NCBI GenBank assembly: GCA_018242255.1
Contig: JAFECH010000004.1
Coordinates: 1 to 44,134 of the forward strand
DNA length: 44,134 nt
Source of the DNA: Pseudomonadota bacterium
Lineage (GTDB): Bacteria; Pseudomonadota; Alphaproteobacteria; Rhizobiales; Hyphomicrobiaceae
Reading direction: 5' to 3'
Made by a program: the position numbers and the translations under genes. Below are positions 34,965 through 42,740 of this stretch, in pieces (positions within the stretch are counted from its first letter, which is position 1; each line of letters starts with the position of its first letter). The notes beneath the pieces are model-generated. The model did not search any database. It saw nothing but the letters and a program-made list of their open reading frames with translations, and was not told the origin of the DNA.

Positions 34965-35291
34965 ATGTTTCATCTCCACCACCTGATCTTCTTGCCGTTT
35001 TTCGTGCTGTTTCACGTCGTCGGGTTACTCTTCTTGGGATTTGCTGCGCTGGTTGTGATGAAAGCGTTCCGGCGACGGCGGTGCCGCGCTGAGGGAGCGC
35101 CGGAAGCCAAAGTACGGGCACGTTCGGGAAACGAAGCGTTCGACGATTATCGCCGCGCGACTTTGCGTAAGCTCGAAGCCGAGGCGGAGGAATTCCGCAA
35201 GTATCTCGACGGTTTGCGGCGGGCGGCCGACGCCGCGGCGTTCGAGGCGTTCCTCAAATCACGCCGTGCAGATAATGGGCCAGTGACCTGA
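34965..35291 (+). CDS. DUF2852-like membrane protein, tandem paralogue
   Basis: A 108-residue protein with one or two hydrophobic segments (FLPFFVLFHVVGLLFLGFAALVVM, about 9-32), a basic stretch and a tail GNEAFDDYRRATLRKLEAEAEEFRKYLDGLRRA that closely matches the tail of the preceding DUF2852 protein. The membrane part differs. This looks like a tandem duplication with the membrane domain diverged or replaced. A weak GGAG precedes the ATG at 34965; an ATG 30 bp upstream is possible. Confidence 0.75.
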   Translation: MFHLHHLIFLPFFVLFHVVGLLFLGFAALVVMKAFRRRRCRAEGAPEAKVRARSGNEAFDDYRRATLRKLEAEAEEFRKYLDGLRRAADAAAFEAFLKSRRADNGPVT

Positions 35292-35454
35292 ACATTGGGG
35301 GGCGTGTCGACGCCCCCGGCCTGCATAGCTGAAATTCCCCATTTTCCGACCATGTTGCTGATATTTTAGGGGAGTTACCGTAGCAGCTCGGCTATGCTGA
35401 ACTCGTGGCCGTTACGGCGGACCGGCTTGTTCGAGGCGAAAATCACGGACGATC

Positions 35455-36183
35455 ATGGCTTGGCAATTTTTGAAGAACGCTGTTGTTGCGTACGGAGGAA
35501 GTCTGCGCTCCGCACTTGAACACCTCAAGGAGGCGTTCGGCTTCGAGGGCGGGCAGACGCCTGGGCAGTCACGCGTCGCGTTCACGATTGCAGTCGTTGC
35601 GCTTGCGGCCAAGATGAGCAAGGCGGACGGAGTTTCGCTGCCGGTCGAAGCGGAAGCGTTCAAGCGGCAGTTCCAAGTGCCCGAAAGCGAATGCGCGCAC
35701 GTGCGCAAGCTCTACGAGCTCGCGAGCCGGGATGTGGCCGGTTATGAGACGTATGCGGTGCAGATTGCACACATTCTCAAAGACCAACCCGAGATCAAAA
35801 TCTCGGTTCTAGAAAGCCTTTTTCACATCGCGAGCGCGGATGGCGTCTTGCATCCCGACGAAGACAAGTATCTGGAACGCGTTGCCGAGATCTTCGGATT
35901 GAGCAAGGGCGAGTTTCGTTGCGTGCGCCGCGGCTTCGTCTTCGATGCCGACAGCCCTTATGAAGTTTTGCACGTTTCACCTGTCGCATCGGACACCGAG
36001 ATCAAGGCGCGGTATCGCGAATTGGTCAAAGCTCATCATCCCGATGCGCTCGTTTCGAAAGGTGTTCCGACTGAATTTCTTGTCGGTGCCGAACGCAGGC
36101 TGGCGGCGATCACGGCCGCTTACGAGGCCATTCTCGAAGAGCGCGGTCAGCGGGCGGCACGCGAATTGGAATCCACTCCGTGA
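35455..36183 (+). CDS. DjlA-like TerB/DnaJ-domain protein
   Basis: A 242-residue co-chaperone-like protein. A TerB-type helical domain spans about 40-155 (AFTIAVVALAAKMSKADG and LFHIASADGVLHPDED are its two repeated halves), and a C-terminal J domain begins with YEVLHVSPVASDTEIKARYREL and has the HPD motif at 195-197. E. coli DjlA has an N-terminal membrane helix; none is evident here, so it is probably cytoplasmic. It should stimulate DnaK. Its stop overlaps the GTG of the amidase gene. Confidence 0.9.
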   Translation: MAWQFLKNAVVAYGGSLRSALEHLKEAFGFEGGQTPGQSRVAFTIAVVALAAKMSKADGVSLPVEAEAFKRQFQVPESECAHVRKLYELASRDVAGYETYAVQIAHILKDQPEIKISVLESLFHIASADGVLHPDEDKYLERVAEIFGLSKGEFRCVRRGFVFDADSPYEVLHVSPVASDTEIKARYRELVKAHHPDALVSKGVPTEFLVGAERRLAAITAAYEAILEERGQRAARELESTP

Positions 36184-36950
36184 CGTTCGAGCCGGATACA
36201 CCGCTAACACATGCGGTTTTTACGGCGCATAACCGGGAGCCGCGACGCGGCGGCGTGAAGCCCTCACTTCTCGTTTTGCATTACACCGGCATGGCGTCCG
36301 CCGAGAAAGCGATCGATTGGCTGTCGCGGCCAGAGAGCGGCGTGTCTTGCCATTACGTCGTCGACGAGCTTGGGGTTGTGACGCAGCTTGTGCCGGAAGA
36401 ATTTCGGGCTTGGCATGCTGGCGTGTCCAGTTGGCGCGGCGAAACGGATATCAACTCGCATTCGATCGGCATTGAGATCCACAATCCCGGACATCAGAAC
36501 GGCTATCCCGACTTTCCTGCAGCGCAGATGCGGTCCGTCATTGCGCTGTCGAAGGATATCGTCCGCAGAAATCATATCGCGCCGGAAAATATCCTGGCGC
36601 ATTCGGACGTGGCGCCCGGCCGGAAGATCGATCCGGGCGAAAAGTTCAACTGGCTTATGCTGGCGCGTGAAGGTGTTGGACTTTGGGTGAAGCCCTTGCC
36701 TGTTCGCGCCGATGATCCAGGGCTGGAGCCCGGCGCGGAAGGGCCGCGCGTTCTCAATGCACAGAAAAATCTTGCTGCGTACGGATATGGCATCACCGAA
36801 ACCGGGGTTTTGGATGCCGATACCGAAAAAGTTCTCAAGTCCTTTCAACTGCATTTCAGGCCGCGTCGCGTCGATGGACGGCTCGATCGCTCGACGGAAG
36901 GTACGCTTGAGCGTCTTGTCGCGGCGTCGTCGAAACCGGCTGCTGCTTGA
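36180..36950 (+). CDS. N-acetylmuramoyl-L-alanine amidase (AmpD/AmiD type) with peptidoglycan-binding domain
   Basis: A 256-residue zinc amidase that cleaves the lactyl-amide bond between MurNAc and L-Ala. The amidase_2 domain spans about 25-160, with likely zinc ligands His34 (LHYTG), His141 and Asp151 (AHSDVAPGRKIDPG), and a PG_binding_1 domain lies at about 185-245. No signal peptide is seen, which favours a cytoplasmic AmpD-like role in muropeptide recycling, although the extra binding domain is more AmiD-like. GTG start overlaps the DjlA-like stop as GTGA, so the two are translationally coupled. Confidence 0.92.
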   Translation: MTFEPDTPLTHAVFTAHNREPRRGGVKPSLLVLHYTGMASAEKAIDWLSRPESGVSCHYVVDELGVVTQLVPEEFRAWHAGVSSWRGETDINSHSIGIEIHNPGHQNGYPDFPAAQMRSVIALSKDIVRRNHIAPENILAHSDVAPGRKIDPGEKFNWLMLAREGVGLWVKPLPVRADDPGLEPGAEGPRVLNAQKNLAAYGYGITETGVLDADTEKVLKSFQLHFRPRRVDGRLDRSTEGTLERLVAASSKPAAA

Positions 36951-37062
36951 CGCCACGATAGCGGTGATGTTGATGCCGATGGTGTGCTGACGAATTTGCG
37001 GCGCATGTCTTTGACTGCGGGCTCGGCGGAAATCGGCAAAAACAAACGAAGCAGGGCAAACA

Positions 37063-38712
37063 GTGTTTAAGCCGCGGCGGCCGGAAATCCTGGCGCTTAT
37101 CGTTGCCATCTATGTCGCGCTGGTTCTGAACCGGCCGTTCTGGAACAAATTTCTGCAACTTGTTGCGCCGCATCAGATTGCCGATTGGCTATTTGTCGGC
37201 GCTGTTGCCGTCGCCGCTGTTCTCATCGCCTACCTTACGCTGCTTGCCGTTTCGCTGAAGCCGCTGCTGCGTCTGCTCATACTCATTCTGTTACCTGTGA
37301 CGGCGGCTGCAGCCTACTTCATGGGTGAGTACGGCATCGTCATCGATGCGCACATGGTGCGTAACATCTTTGAGACGGACCGGGGTGAAACAGGCGACCT
37401 CATCACGTGGAAGCTCATCGCCTACGTCGTCTTTCTCGGAATCCTGCCTGGCGTTTGGTTCTGGCTGGTGCCGTGGACGGAGCGGTCGTGGCGCGACGAG
37501 ACGCTGGCGAAGATCAAGTATGCAGCTGTGGCCGCTGTCGTGTGTGTGGCGGTGATGTCGCCGTTCGTCGGCAACATTCTTTCTTTGGGTCGCGAACATC
37601 GCGAACTGAAGATGACGCTGACGCCGCTGAATTACATTTCCGCCGCCACGACGTATTTTCGACGCGAGGGGCGGAAGCGTGTGAAGGTCGCGGTTGCGTA
37701 TGGCGAGGACGCGCGTCAGGCGGTGGCGTCAGACGCAACGCGCAAGTCGCTGTTCGTGATCGTTGTCGGGGAGACGGCGCGCGCCGATCATTTCGCCCTC
37801 AATGGCTATGCTCGGCCGACTAATCCGGAACTTTCGAAAGTTCCGGACCTCATCAATTTTCCGCACGCCTATTCCTGCGGGACCGACACTGCGCAGTCCG
37901 TGCCGTGCATGTTTTCCGGATTCGGCCATGACGGTTTCACTAACGCCAAGGCGGAGATGCGTCAGAACCTTCTCGATGTTTTGAAGCGGGCGGGCGTCGA
38001 TGTGCTGTGGCGCGAAAACCAAGCCGGCTGCAAGGGAGTCTGCGAGCGCATCGAAACGGAGACGCTGACCGGGCACCAAGTTCCGACGTTCTTTCCGAGC
38101 ACCGAGAACTACGACGATATTCTGATCGACGGTCTCGATGAGCGCATCAAGAAGATGCAGCACAACGAGGTGATCGTGCTGCACATGATGGGTAGCCACG
38201 GGCCGGCGTATTGGAGACGCTATCCGCCGAAGTACGAGACGTTCGAACCAGCCTGCAAAGACGCACAGTTCAGCCGTTGCGAGCTTTCAACGATCGTGAA
38301 CGCCTATGACAATTCGCTCGTCTACACGGACCACGTTTTAGCGCGGCTTATCGGTGTGCTTAGCGACGCGGCGAACCACGGCGTCGATACCGGAATGCTT
38401 TACGTTTCCGACCATGGCGAGAGCCTCGGCGAACACGGTATGTACCTTCATGGCATGCCTTATGCGCTTGCGCCCGAGGCGCAGATCCATGTTCCGATGG
38501 TCGTGTGGCTGTCACCGGAATTGCGGGAAGCGCGCGGTATCGATCAGTCGTGCATGCTGGCGAACGCCGGCAAGCGCGTCAGCCATGACAATCTGTTTCA
38601 CTCGACGCTCGGGATCATGAATGTGGCGACGCGCGTTTATGATCCGACGCTCGATCTCTTCGCGACGTGCCGAAACCACCTACAGAAGGCCTACGGCCAG
38701 CTCGCGCCATAA
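37063..38712 (+). CDS. eptA: Phosphoethanolamine transferase, EptA family
   Basis: A 549-residue inner-membrane enzyme that moves phosphoethanolamine from phosphatidylethanolamine to lipid A or a related envelope acceptor, lowering surface charge. Five hydrophobic segments fill residues 8-170. The periplasmic sulfatase-like domain has Glu237 (VVGETARADHF), nucleophile Thr276 in SCGTDTAQSVPCMFS, and the SDHGESLGEHG metal motif, with paired cysteines typical of the family. GTG is the start with AGGG upstream. The acceptor is not certain. The EutBC fusion that releases ammonia from ethanolamine lies 1.6 kb downstream. Confidence 0.92.
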   Translation: MFKPRRPEILALIVAIYVALVLNRPFWNKFLQLVAPHQIADWLFVGAVAVAAVLIAYLTLLAVSLKPLLRLLILILLPVTAAAAYFMGEYGIVIDAHMVRNIFETDRGETGDLITWKLIAYVVFLGILPGVWFWLVPWTERSWRDETLAKIKYAAVAAVVCVAVMSPFVGNILSLGREHRELKMTLTPLNYISAATTYFRREGRKRVKVAVAYGEDARQAVASDATRKSLFVIVVGETARADHFALNGYARPTNPELSKVPDLINFPHAYSCGTDTAQSVPCMFSGFGHDGFTNAKAEMRQNLLDVLKRAGVDVLWRENQAGCKGVCERIETETLTGHQVPTFFPSTENYDDILIDGLDERIKKMQHNEVIVLHMMGSHGPAYWRRYPPKYETFEPACKDAQFSRCELSTIVNAYDNSLVYTDHVLARLIGVLSDAANHGVDTGMLYVSDHGESLGEHGMYLHGMPYALAPEAQIHVPMVVWLSPELREARGIDQSCMLANAGKRVSHDNLFHSTLGIMNVATRVYDPTLDLFATCRNHLQKAYGQLAP

Positions 38713-38839
38713 TGAAATAACGTAGCGCCTCAGTCTGCGACGCGACGATTTCACCACGCTGGCGCGACGAAAATGATATCCCCGGGTCATCCGGACTCAT
38801 GCATGATCCGTATATGAATTACGCTTGGAAAGTTTGAGC

Positions 38840-39670
38840 ATGGGTCGAATTCTTGCTGCGTTGTCCTTTCTGGCTGCGATCTGCGGCTCAGTAGCGGCGT
38901 GGGCAGAACAGCCGATCGGGCCGGTTCCGGAAAAGCCGGATATGAGCGCGCGGGCGATCACGACGCTCCTCTTTCAAGCCAAGCCAGGCGTCCGGCCCGA
39001 TCTCTCTGGCAAGTTTCTCGTTTACCTCGATTTGTCGGAACTGAATTTCAAAGGCGCAAATCTGGCGCGGTCGGATTTCTATGGCACGGACTTCACCGGG
39101 TCTAATCTGAAAGGTGCCGATCTTTCGCATACGCGTCTTGATCGTTCGGTGCTGATGCGTGCCGATCTTTCTGGGGCAGATCTTACCGGAGCGACGATCC
39201 TGAGGCCGACGATCTACGCGGATCTGTCAAACAACACGCAGGATGCGCCGCGCTTTACCGGCGCCAACCTCACAGACGTCCATGTTCAGGCGGAGCTGTC
39301 GGGGTCCGATTTCCGCGGCGCGAACCTGTTCCATGCCAACTTCTATCCGCTTGAAGGGCGTCCGGGTGAGGGAACATTGGCGACGGCCTATCGAAATGTC
39401 CTCAAGTATTGCGATTTCTCCGGAGCGCGGCTCGAAGACGCCAACATGAGCAAAGCCGTTCTGTGGTTCGCCCGGTTCAACGGCGCCAACCTCAAAGGCA
39501 CGGACTTCACCGACGCGGACCTGTCCCGGGCGGATTTCTCCGGCGCGGATATCTCGGGTGCGGACTTTACCCGCGCCGATCTCGACGGCGCCAGTTTCGT
39601 CGGCGCAATTGGAATTGGCGAGGCCAAGGGCCTCGATCAGGCCGTCAATCTCGACCGCGCCATCAGATAA
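38840..39670 (+). CDS. Secreted pentapeptide-repeat protein
   Basis: A 276-residue protein with a signal peptide (cleavage near AWAEQ at about residue 23) followed by a non-repeat segment and then two blocks of A(D/N)LXX pentapeptide repeats (about 65-135 and 185-255), each coil forming a right-handed beta-helix. Between them lies an irregular segment (PLEGRPGEGTLATAYR). A GGAAAG supports the ATG at 38840 rather than a TTG 15 bp earlier. Exported pentapeptide proteins have no common function; the gyrase-mimic role of some cytoplasmic ones does not fit here. Confidence 0.88.
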   Translation: MGRILAALSFLAAICGSVAAWAEQPIGPVPEKPDMSARAITTLLFQAKPGVRPDLSGKFLVYLDLSELNFKGANLARSDFYGTDFTGSNLKGADLSHTRLDRSVLMRADLSGADLTGATILRPTIYADLSNNTQDAPRFTGANLTDVHVQAELSGSDFRGANLFHANFYPLEGRPGEGTLATAYRNVLKYCDFSGARLEDANMSKAVLWFARFNGANLKGTDFTDADLSRADFSGADISGADFTRADLDGASFVGAIGIGEAKGLDQAVNLDRAIR

Positions 39671-39811
39671 GCGACGTTCAAAAGTCATGACGTCAGCCTG
39701 GCGTCTGCTCGCCGTCGGATCATTTTTATACAAATCACAAACTGCCATTAATCCTTGTTAAAGGGTTTGTGGTCAGTCTCTTACGATCTCATGCCGAACC
39801 AGGGTGCTGAA

Positions 39812-40111
39812 ATGTCGAAGCGAAGCGGAGCTTTCCGTTTGCGTCCATGTGCATCGTATGCTGTTGGGTTTTTCGCGGCGGCGTCCTTATGGGCGACGGG
39901 CGCATGCGCGGTCAGTCTGCACGTCAAGCTGGCCTGCTCGCGCGATTACTATGCCTATTGCAGCCAATTCGCGTCGAACAGCCCTGAGGTTCGCCAGTGC
40001 ATGCGCGCGGTCGGCAAACGGCTGTCGGAGCGCTGCTTCAATGCGCTTGTCGACGCGGGCGAGGTAAGCCCGACTGAAGTCGCCCGGCGGGCGGCGGCGC
40101 TGCGCCAGTAG
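39812..40111 (+). CDS. Small exported Cys-rich protein (paralogue 3)
   Basis: A 99-residue precursor with a signal peptide (cleavage near ACA-V at about residue 33) and a single domain with cysteines at 42, 50, 63 and 75, spaced exactly as in the genes at 15106 and 16267, and the same ALVDAGEV ending. The family resembles the GLG1-type Cys-rich repeat. The ATG at 39812 gives a good signal peptide; an ATG 21 bp upstream is possible. It follows the secreted pentapeptide gene by 141 bp and is 24 kb from its paralogues. Confidence 0.78.
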   Translation: MSKRSGAFRLRPCASYAVGFFAAASLWATGACAVSLHVKLACSRDYYAYCSQFASNSPEVRQCMRAVGKRLSERCFNALVDAGEVSPTEVARRAAALRQ

Positions 40112-40170
40112 AAGCGCCTCTCTGCTTCGGGACAAGCCGAAGGCTGATGCCGGGCCGTATCCTGTTCCTA

Positions 40171-40188
40171 GCTGCCTCGATAGGCAGC
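40171..40188 (+). terminator. Hairpin after the third Cys-rich gene
   Basis: GCTGCCT-cgat-AGGCAGC is a perfect 7-bp stem with a 4-nt loop, 60 bp after the stop codon. A T-rich stretch (CCTTTT) follows only after 7 bases, so it is a weak terminator candidate. Confidence 0.4.
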
Positions 40189-40335
40189 CAGATGCCTTTT
40201 CCGGCAGTTGCCAGATTTGACTAATAGGAACTTGACTTGCGCCTCACGAACTTCGTTTATGATGCGCTCAGTCGGCCGTACATGCGTTGACGACGCTCCA
40301 GGAGGCGTGAGCGTCGCGCATTGCGAACCGGCCGG

Positions 40336-42579
40336 ATGAGCAACGAGGGCGGTGACATGGGCGAACCGATGATCGAGCTTAAGCCTTGGCGGCAGATCGA
40401 CGTTCCTGAGCCGAAGCCGGATGAGCTTTATGAGCTTTCGCTTTTCGACAAGACATACAGCTTTCGCGGTCTGAAGGCGCTGCTCGGTGCGGCCGACTTC
40501 GACAAGGCCGGCGACCGAAATTGCGGACTGGCGGCGAAGGATGACGTGGAGCGCGAGGCCGCGCGGACAATCCTTTCGGGTCTCACGCTTCAACACCTCT
40601 ATGACCGGCCGCTGACCGACGACCGGGGCCAAGTCGATTCGATCATGCGGATAAACTACGACATCGACCTTGCGACCTTCGCGGAGCTGGCGCCCAAGAC
40701 GCTCGGCGAGGTCAAGAACATGCTGCTGCGTGCGAAGTCGGCGGAAGCCAAGCGCATCGGCGCCGCACTGACCGGCGTCATGGCGGCGGCCATAGCCAAG
40801 CTCATGGATGTGCACGAGCTCGTCTATGCGGCGAAGAAATTGAAGCGGTCCGGCAAGGCGCGCACGCTGGTCGGCGCACCCGGCACATTGTCGTCGCGGC
40901 TGCAACCCAATCACCCGACCGACGATCTCGATGCGATGTCGGCACTCGTCTATACCGGCCTATCGATGGGTTCCGGCGACGCACTGCTCGGGCTCAATCC
41001 CGCGATCGACACCGTCGAGAACATCACGAAGACGTTGAAGCATCTCGATAAGCTGCGTCGCGAGACAGGTGCGCCGACGCAGATCTGCGTTCTCTCGCAC
41101 GTCAAGACGCAGCTGGCGTGCCTGGAAAGCGGCGCGCCGGTCGAGATCATGTTCCAGTCGCTCGCGGGCACGGATCGCACGTTGATCGAAGAGTTCGACT
41201 GCACGGCGGACGTACTCGATCAGGCCTATACGACGATGGCGAAGCATGGACCGCTTGCCGGCGTTGCCGATCAGTTCATGTATTTCGAGACGGGTCAGGG
41301 CAGCGAGCTGACCTACGGCAAGCACAACGACATCGACATGACGACGACGGAAGCGCTTTGCTACGGCCTGGCGCGCCGCTACGATCCGTTCATGGTCAAC
41401 AACGTGACGGGCTTCATCGGGCCGGAGACGCACCGCTCGAACTTCGAGATGATCGTCTCGAATTTGCAGGATCATTTCATGGGCAAGCTCTTGGGCCTGC
41501 CGATGGGGATGGCACCCTGCTACACGCTGCATTCCGAGATCACGATGGAAGGCCAGCAGATCGCCGCGGAATTGCTGACGGCCGCGGGCGCCAATTACTT
41601 CATGGACGTGTATCTCTCGATCGATCGCATGCTCGCCTATTTCGATACGTGCGGCCACGACGATCAGACGATGCGCGAGGTCCACGACCTGACGCCCGCG
41701 CCGGAGTTTCTCGAATGGACGATTTCGCGCGGCATCTTCGTGCGCAACGAAGACGGCGAGATCGAGCGCGGGCCGAACTGGGGCAATCCGAAAATCTTCT
41801 GCTCGGAAGAAGAATTCGAGCGGCTGCGCAAGAATCTTCCGGCTGCCTACGGCTTCGAAAGCGCCGGGCCACGGCCGAGCGAGCAGGTGTCGCGTGCGAT
41901 CAAAGCGAACCTCGCGGCAGCGCGCGAAGCGATCTATGCCGAGGTCACGCCCGAGCGGCTGGCAGGCATCGATTTCCGCCGCGTGAAGACGTCGGCCGAG
42001 AGCAAGGAAGTACACCTGAGCCATCCGGATCGCGGCGCGAAACCTGCGGACGATATGATTGCCGAGCTGTCGCCGGAAAGCGTCGACGTTCAGATCATCG
42101 TGTCGGACGGACTGAGCGCGGAAGCGGTGCATCATAACATTCCGGATCTCCTGCCGGCGCTGCTCGATGGCTTGAAGGAGCAGCAGATCTCGGCGGGCAA
42201 ACCGATCCTCGCGCCGTATGGGCGGGTGAAGCTCGCCGAAGCGCTGGGCGACGCCTTGCAGCCGAAGCTCGTCATCAACCTGATCGGCGAGCGGCCGGGT
42301 GGGGATGCGCTCGCTTCGCGCAGCATGTCGGCTTACATCGCGTATCGTCTGGACGACGATGATAAGAAAGCGGCGGCGCAGTTCAGCGGCAATCCCGACG
42401 TGCGCTACGAATATACGGTGATCTCGAACATCTATTCGGGCGGTCTGAAACCGAGCGATGCAGCAGTCCAGATTGCGGAACGCGTCAACCAGATTTTAAC
42501 GACGAAGGCCGCGGGTAATCGGTTGGAACGGGCGATCCATGATCGTTCGCACAACATGCGGGCGGCGATGAGGGCTTAG
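40336..42579 (+). CDS. Ethanolamine ammonia-lyase, EutB-EutC fusion in one chain
   Basis: Adenosylcobalamin enzyme splitting ethanolamine into acetaldehyde and ammonia. Usually it has two subunits, EutB (about 450 residues) and EutC (about 295). Here one 747-residue frame holds both. EutB covers about residues 1-500, with its substrate and cofactor segments SSRLQPNHPTDD (187-198), GDALLGLNPAID and FETGQGSELTYGKHNDID. EutC follows from about 505, starting AGPRPSEQ and continuing HLSHPDRG, DVQIIVSDGLSAEA, YGRVKLAEALG, INLIGERPGG and ISNIYSGGLKPSDAA. The flexible N-terminal part of EutC is missing. No stop or frameshift separates the halves. The start may instead be the ATG at 40357, which has GAGGGCGG upstream. 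No EutA reactivase, permease or aldehyde dehydrogenase gene is adjacent. Confidence 0.93.
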   Translation: MSNEGGDMGEPMIELKPWRQIDVPEPKPDELYELSLFDKTYSFRGLKALLGAADFDKAGDRNCGLAAKDDVEREAARTILSGLTLQHLYDRPLTDDRGQVDSIMRINYDIDLATFAELAPKTLGEVKNMLLRAKSAEAKRIGAALTGVMAAAIAKLMDVHELVYAAKKLKRSGKARTLVGAPGTLSSRLQPNHPTDDLDAMSALVYTGLSMGSGDALLGLNPAIDTVENITKTLKHLDKLRRETGAPTQICVLSHVKTQLACLESGAPVEIMFQSLAGTDRTLIEEFDCTADVLDQAYTTMAKHGPLAGVADQFMYFETGQGSELTYGKHNDIDMTTTEALCYGLARRYDPFMVNNVTGFIGPETHRSNFEMIVSNLQDHFMGKLLGLPMGMAPCYTLHSEITMEGQQIAAELLTAAGANYFMDVYLSIDRMLAYFDTCGHDDQTMREVHDLTPAPEFLEWTISRGIFVRNEDGEIERGPNWGNPKIFCSEEEFERLRKNLPAAYGFESAGPRPSEQVSRAIKANLAAAREAIYAEVTPERLAGIDFRRVKTSAESKEVHLSHPDRGAKPADDMIAELSPESVDVQIIVSDGLSAEAVHHNIPDLLPALLDGLKEQQISAGKPILAPYGRVKLAEALGDALQPKLVINLIGERPGGDALASRSMSAYIAYRLDDDDKKAAAQFSGNPDVRYEYTVISNIYSGGLKPSDAAVQIAERVNQILTTKAAGNRLERAIHDRSHNMRAAMRA

Positions 42580-42590
42580 TTTTTTTGATT

Positions 42591-42630
42591 GCGCCTTGCG
42601 ACTCCCCTCTGGGAGCCGGCCGCAAGGCGC
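42591..42630 (+). repeat. Long perfect hairpin after the EutBC gene
   Basis: GCGCCTTGCG (42591-42600) pairs fully with CGCAAGGCGC (42621-42630); a second small hairpin (CTCCC/GGGAG, 42602-42606 with 42611-42615) sits inside. It starts 12 bp after the stop codon, with a T run before it rather than after. It may stabilise the mRNA end or act with the terminator at 42665. Confidence 0.65.
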
Positions 42631-42664
42631 GGCTTCTAAATCTCCTTTGAAATTCATTGCGAAA

Positions 42665-42691
42665 GGCCGGGCTCGTTCCCGGCCATTTTTT
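42665..42691 (+). terminator. Intrinsic terminator of the EutBC gene
   Basis: GGCCGGG-CTCGTT-CCCGGCC forms a 7-bp all-GC stem with a 6-nt loop followed by A and six T residues. It lies 85 bp after the stop codon and 16 bp before the next promoter. Confidence 0.85.
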
Positions 42692-42706
42692 ATTCTCGAA
42701 CTGCTC

Positions 42707-42736
42707 TTGACAGGCAACCAAATGGTTGCATATTAG
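42707..42736 (+). promoter_or_regulatory. ArsR/SRPBCC promoter with operator in the spacer
   Basis: A -35 box TTGACA (42707-42712) and a -10-like TATTAG (42731-42736) are 18 bp apart. The spacer is almost filled by a 16-bp palindrome, GCAACCAAATGGTTGC (42714-42729). A repressor bound there would block polymerase directly. Transcription should begin within a few bases of the ATG at 42741, so the mRNA is probably leaderless. Confidence 0.75.
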
Positions 42737-42740
42737 ATTT

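Noticed and set aside
39750-39765. A second CtrA-like box (TTAATCCTTGTTAA) before the third Cys-rich gene
   Set aside because: The half-sites are 6 bp apart instead of the required 7, so it does not fit the consensus.
40231-40262. A TTGACT ... TATGAT promoter for the EutBC gene
   Set aside because: The spacer is 20 bp, too long for a usual housekeeping promoter; other pairings were no better.
40112-40335. A cobalamin riboswitch before the B12-dependent lyase gene
   Set aside because: The space is only about 220 bases and I could not find the conserved B12 box with its surrounding helices.
40960-42135. A 391-codon open frame antisense to the EutBC fusion gene
   Set aside because: It is a high-GC shadow frame, rich in Arg, Ala and His, without ribosome site or family match. 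The sense frame is an unmistakable enzyme.
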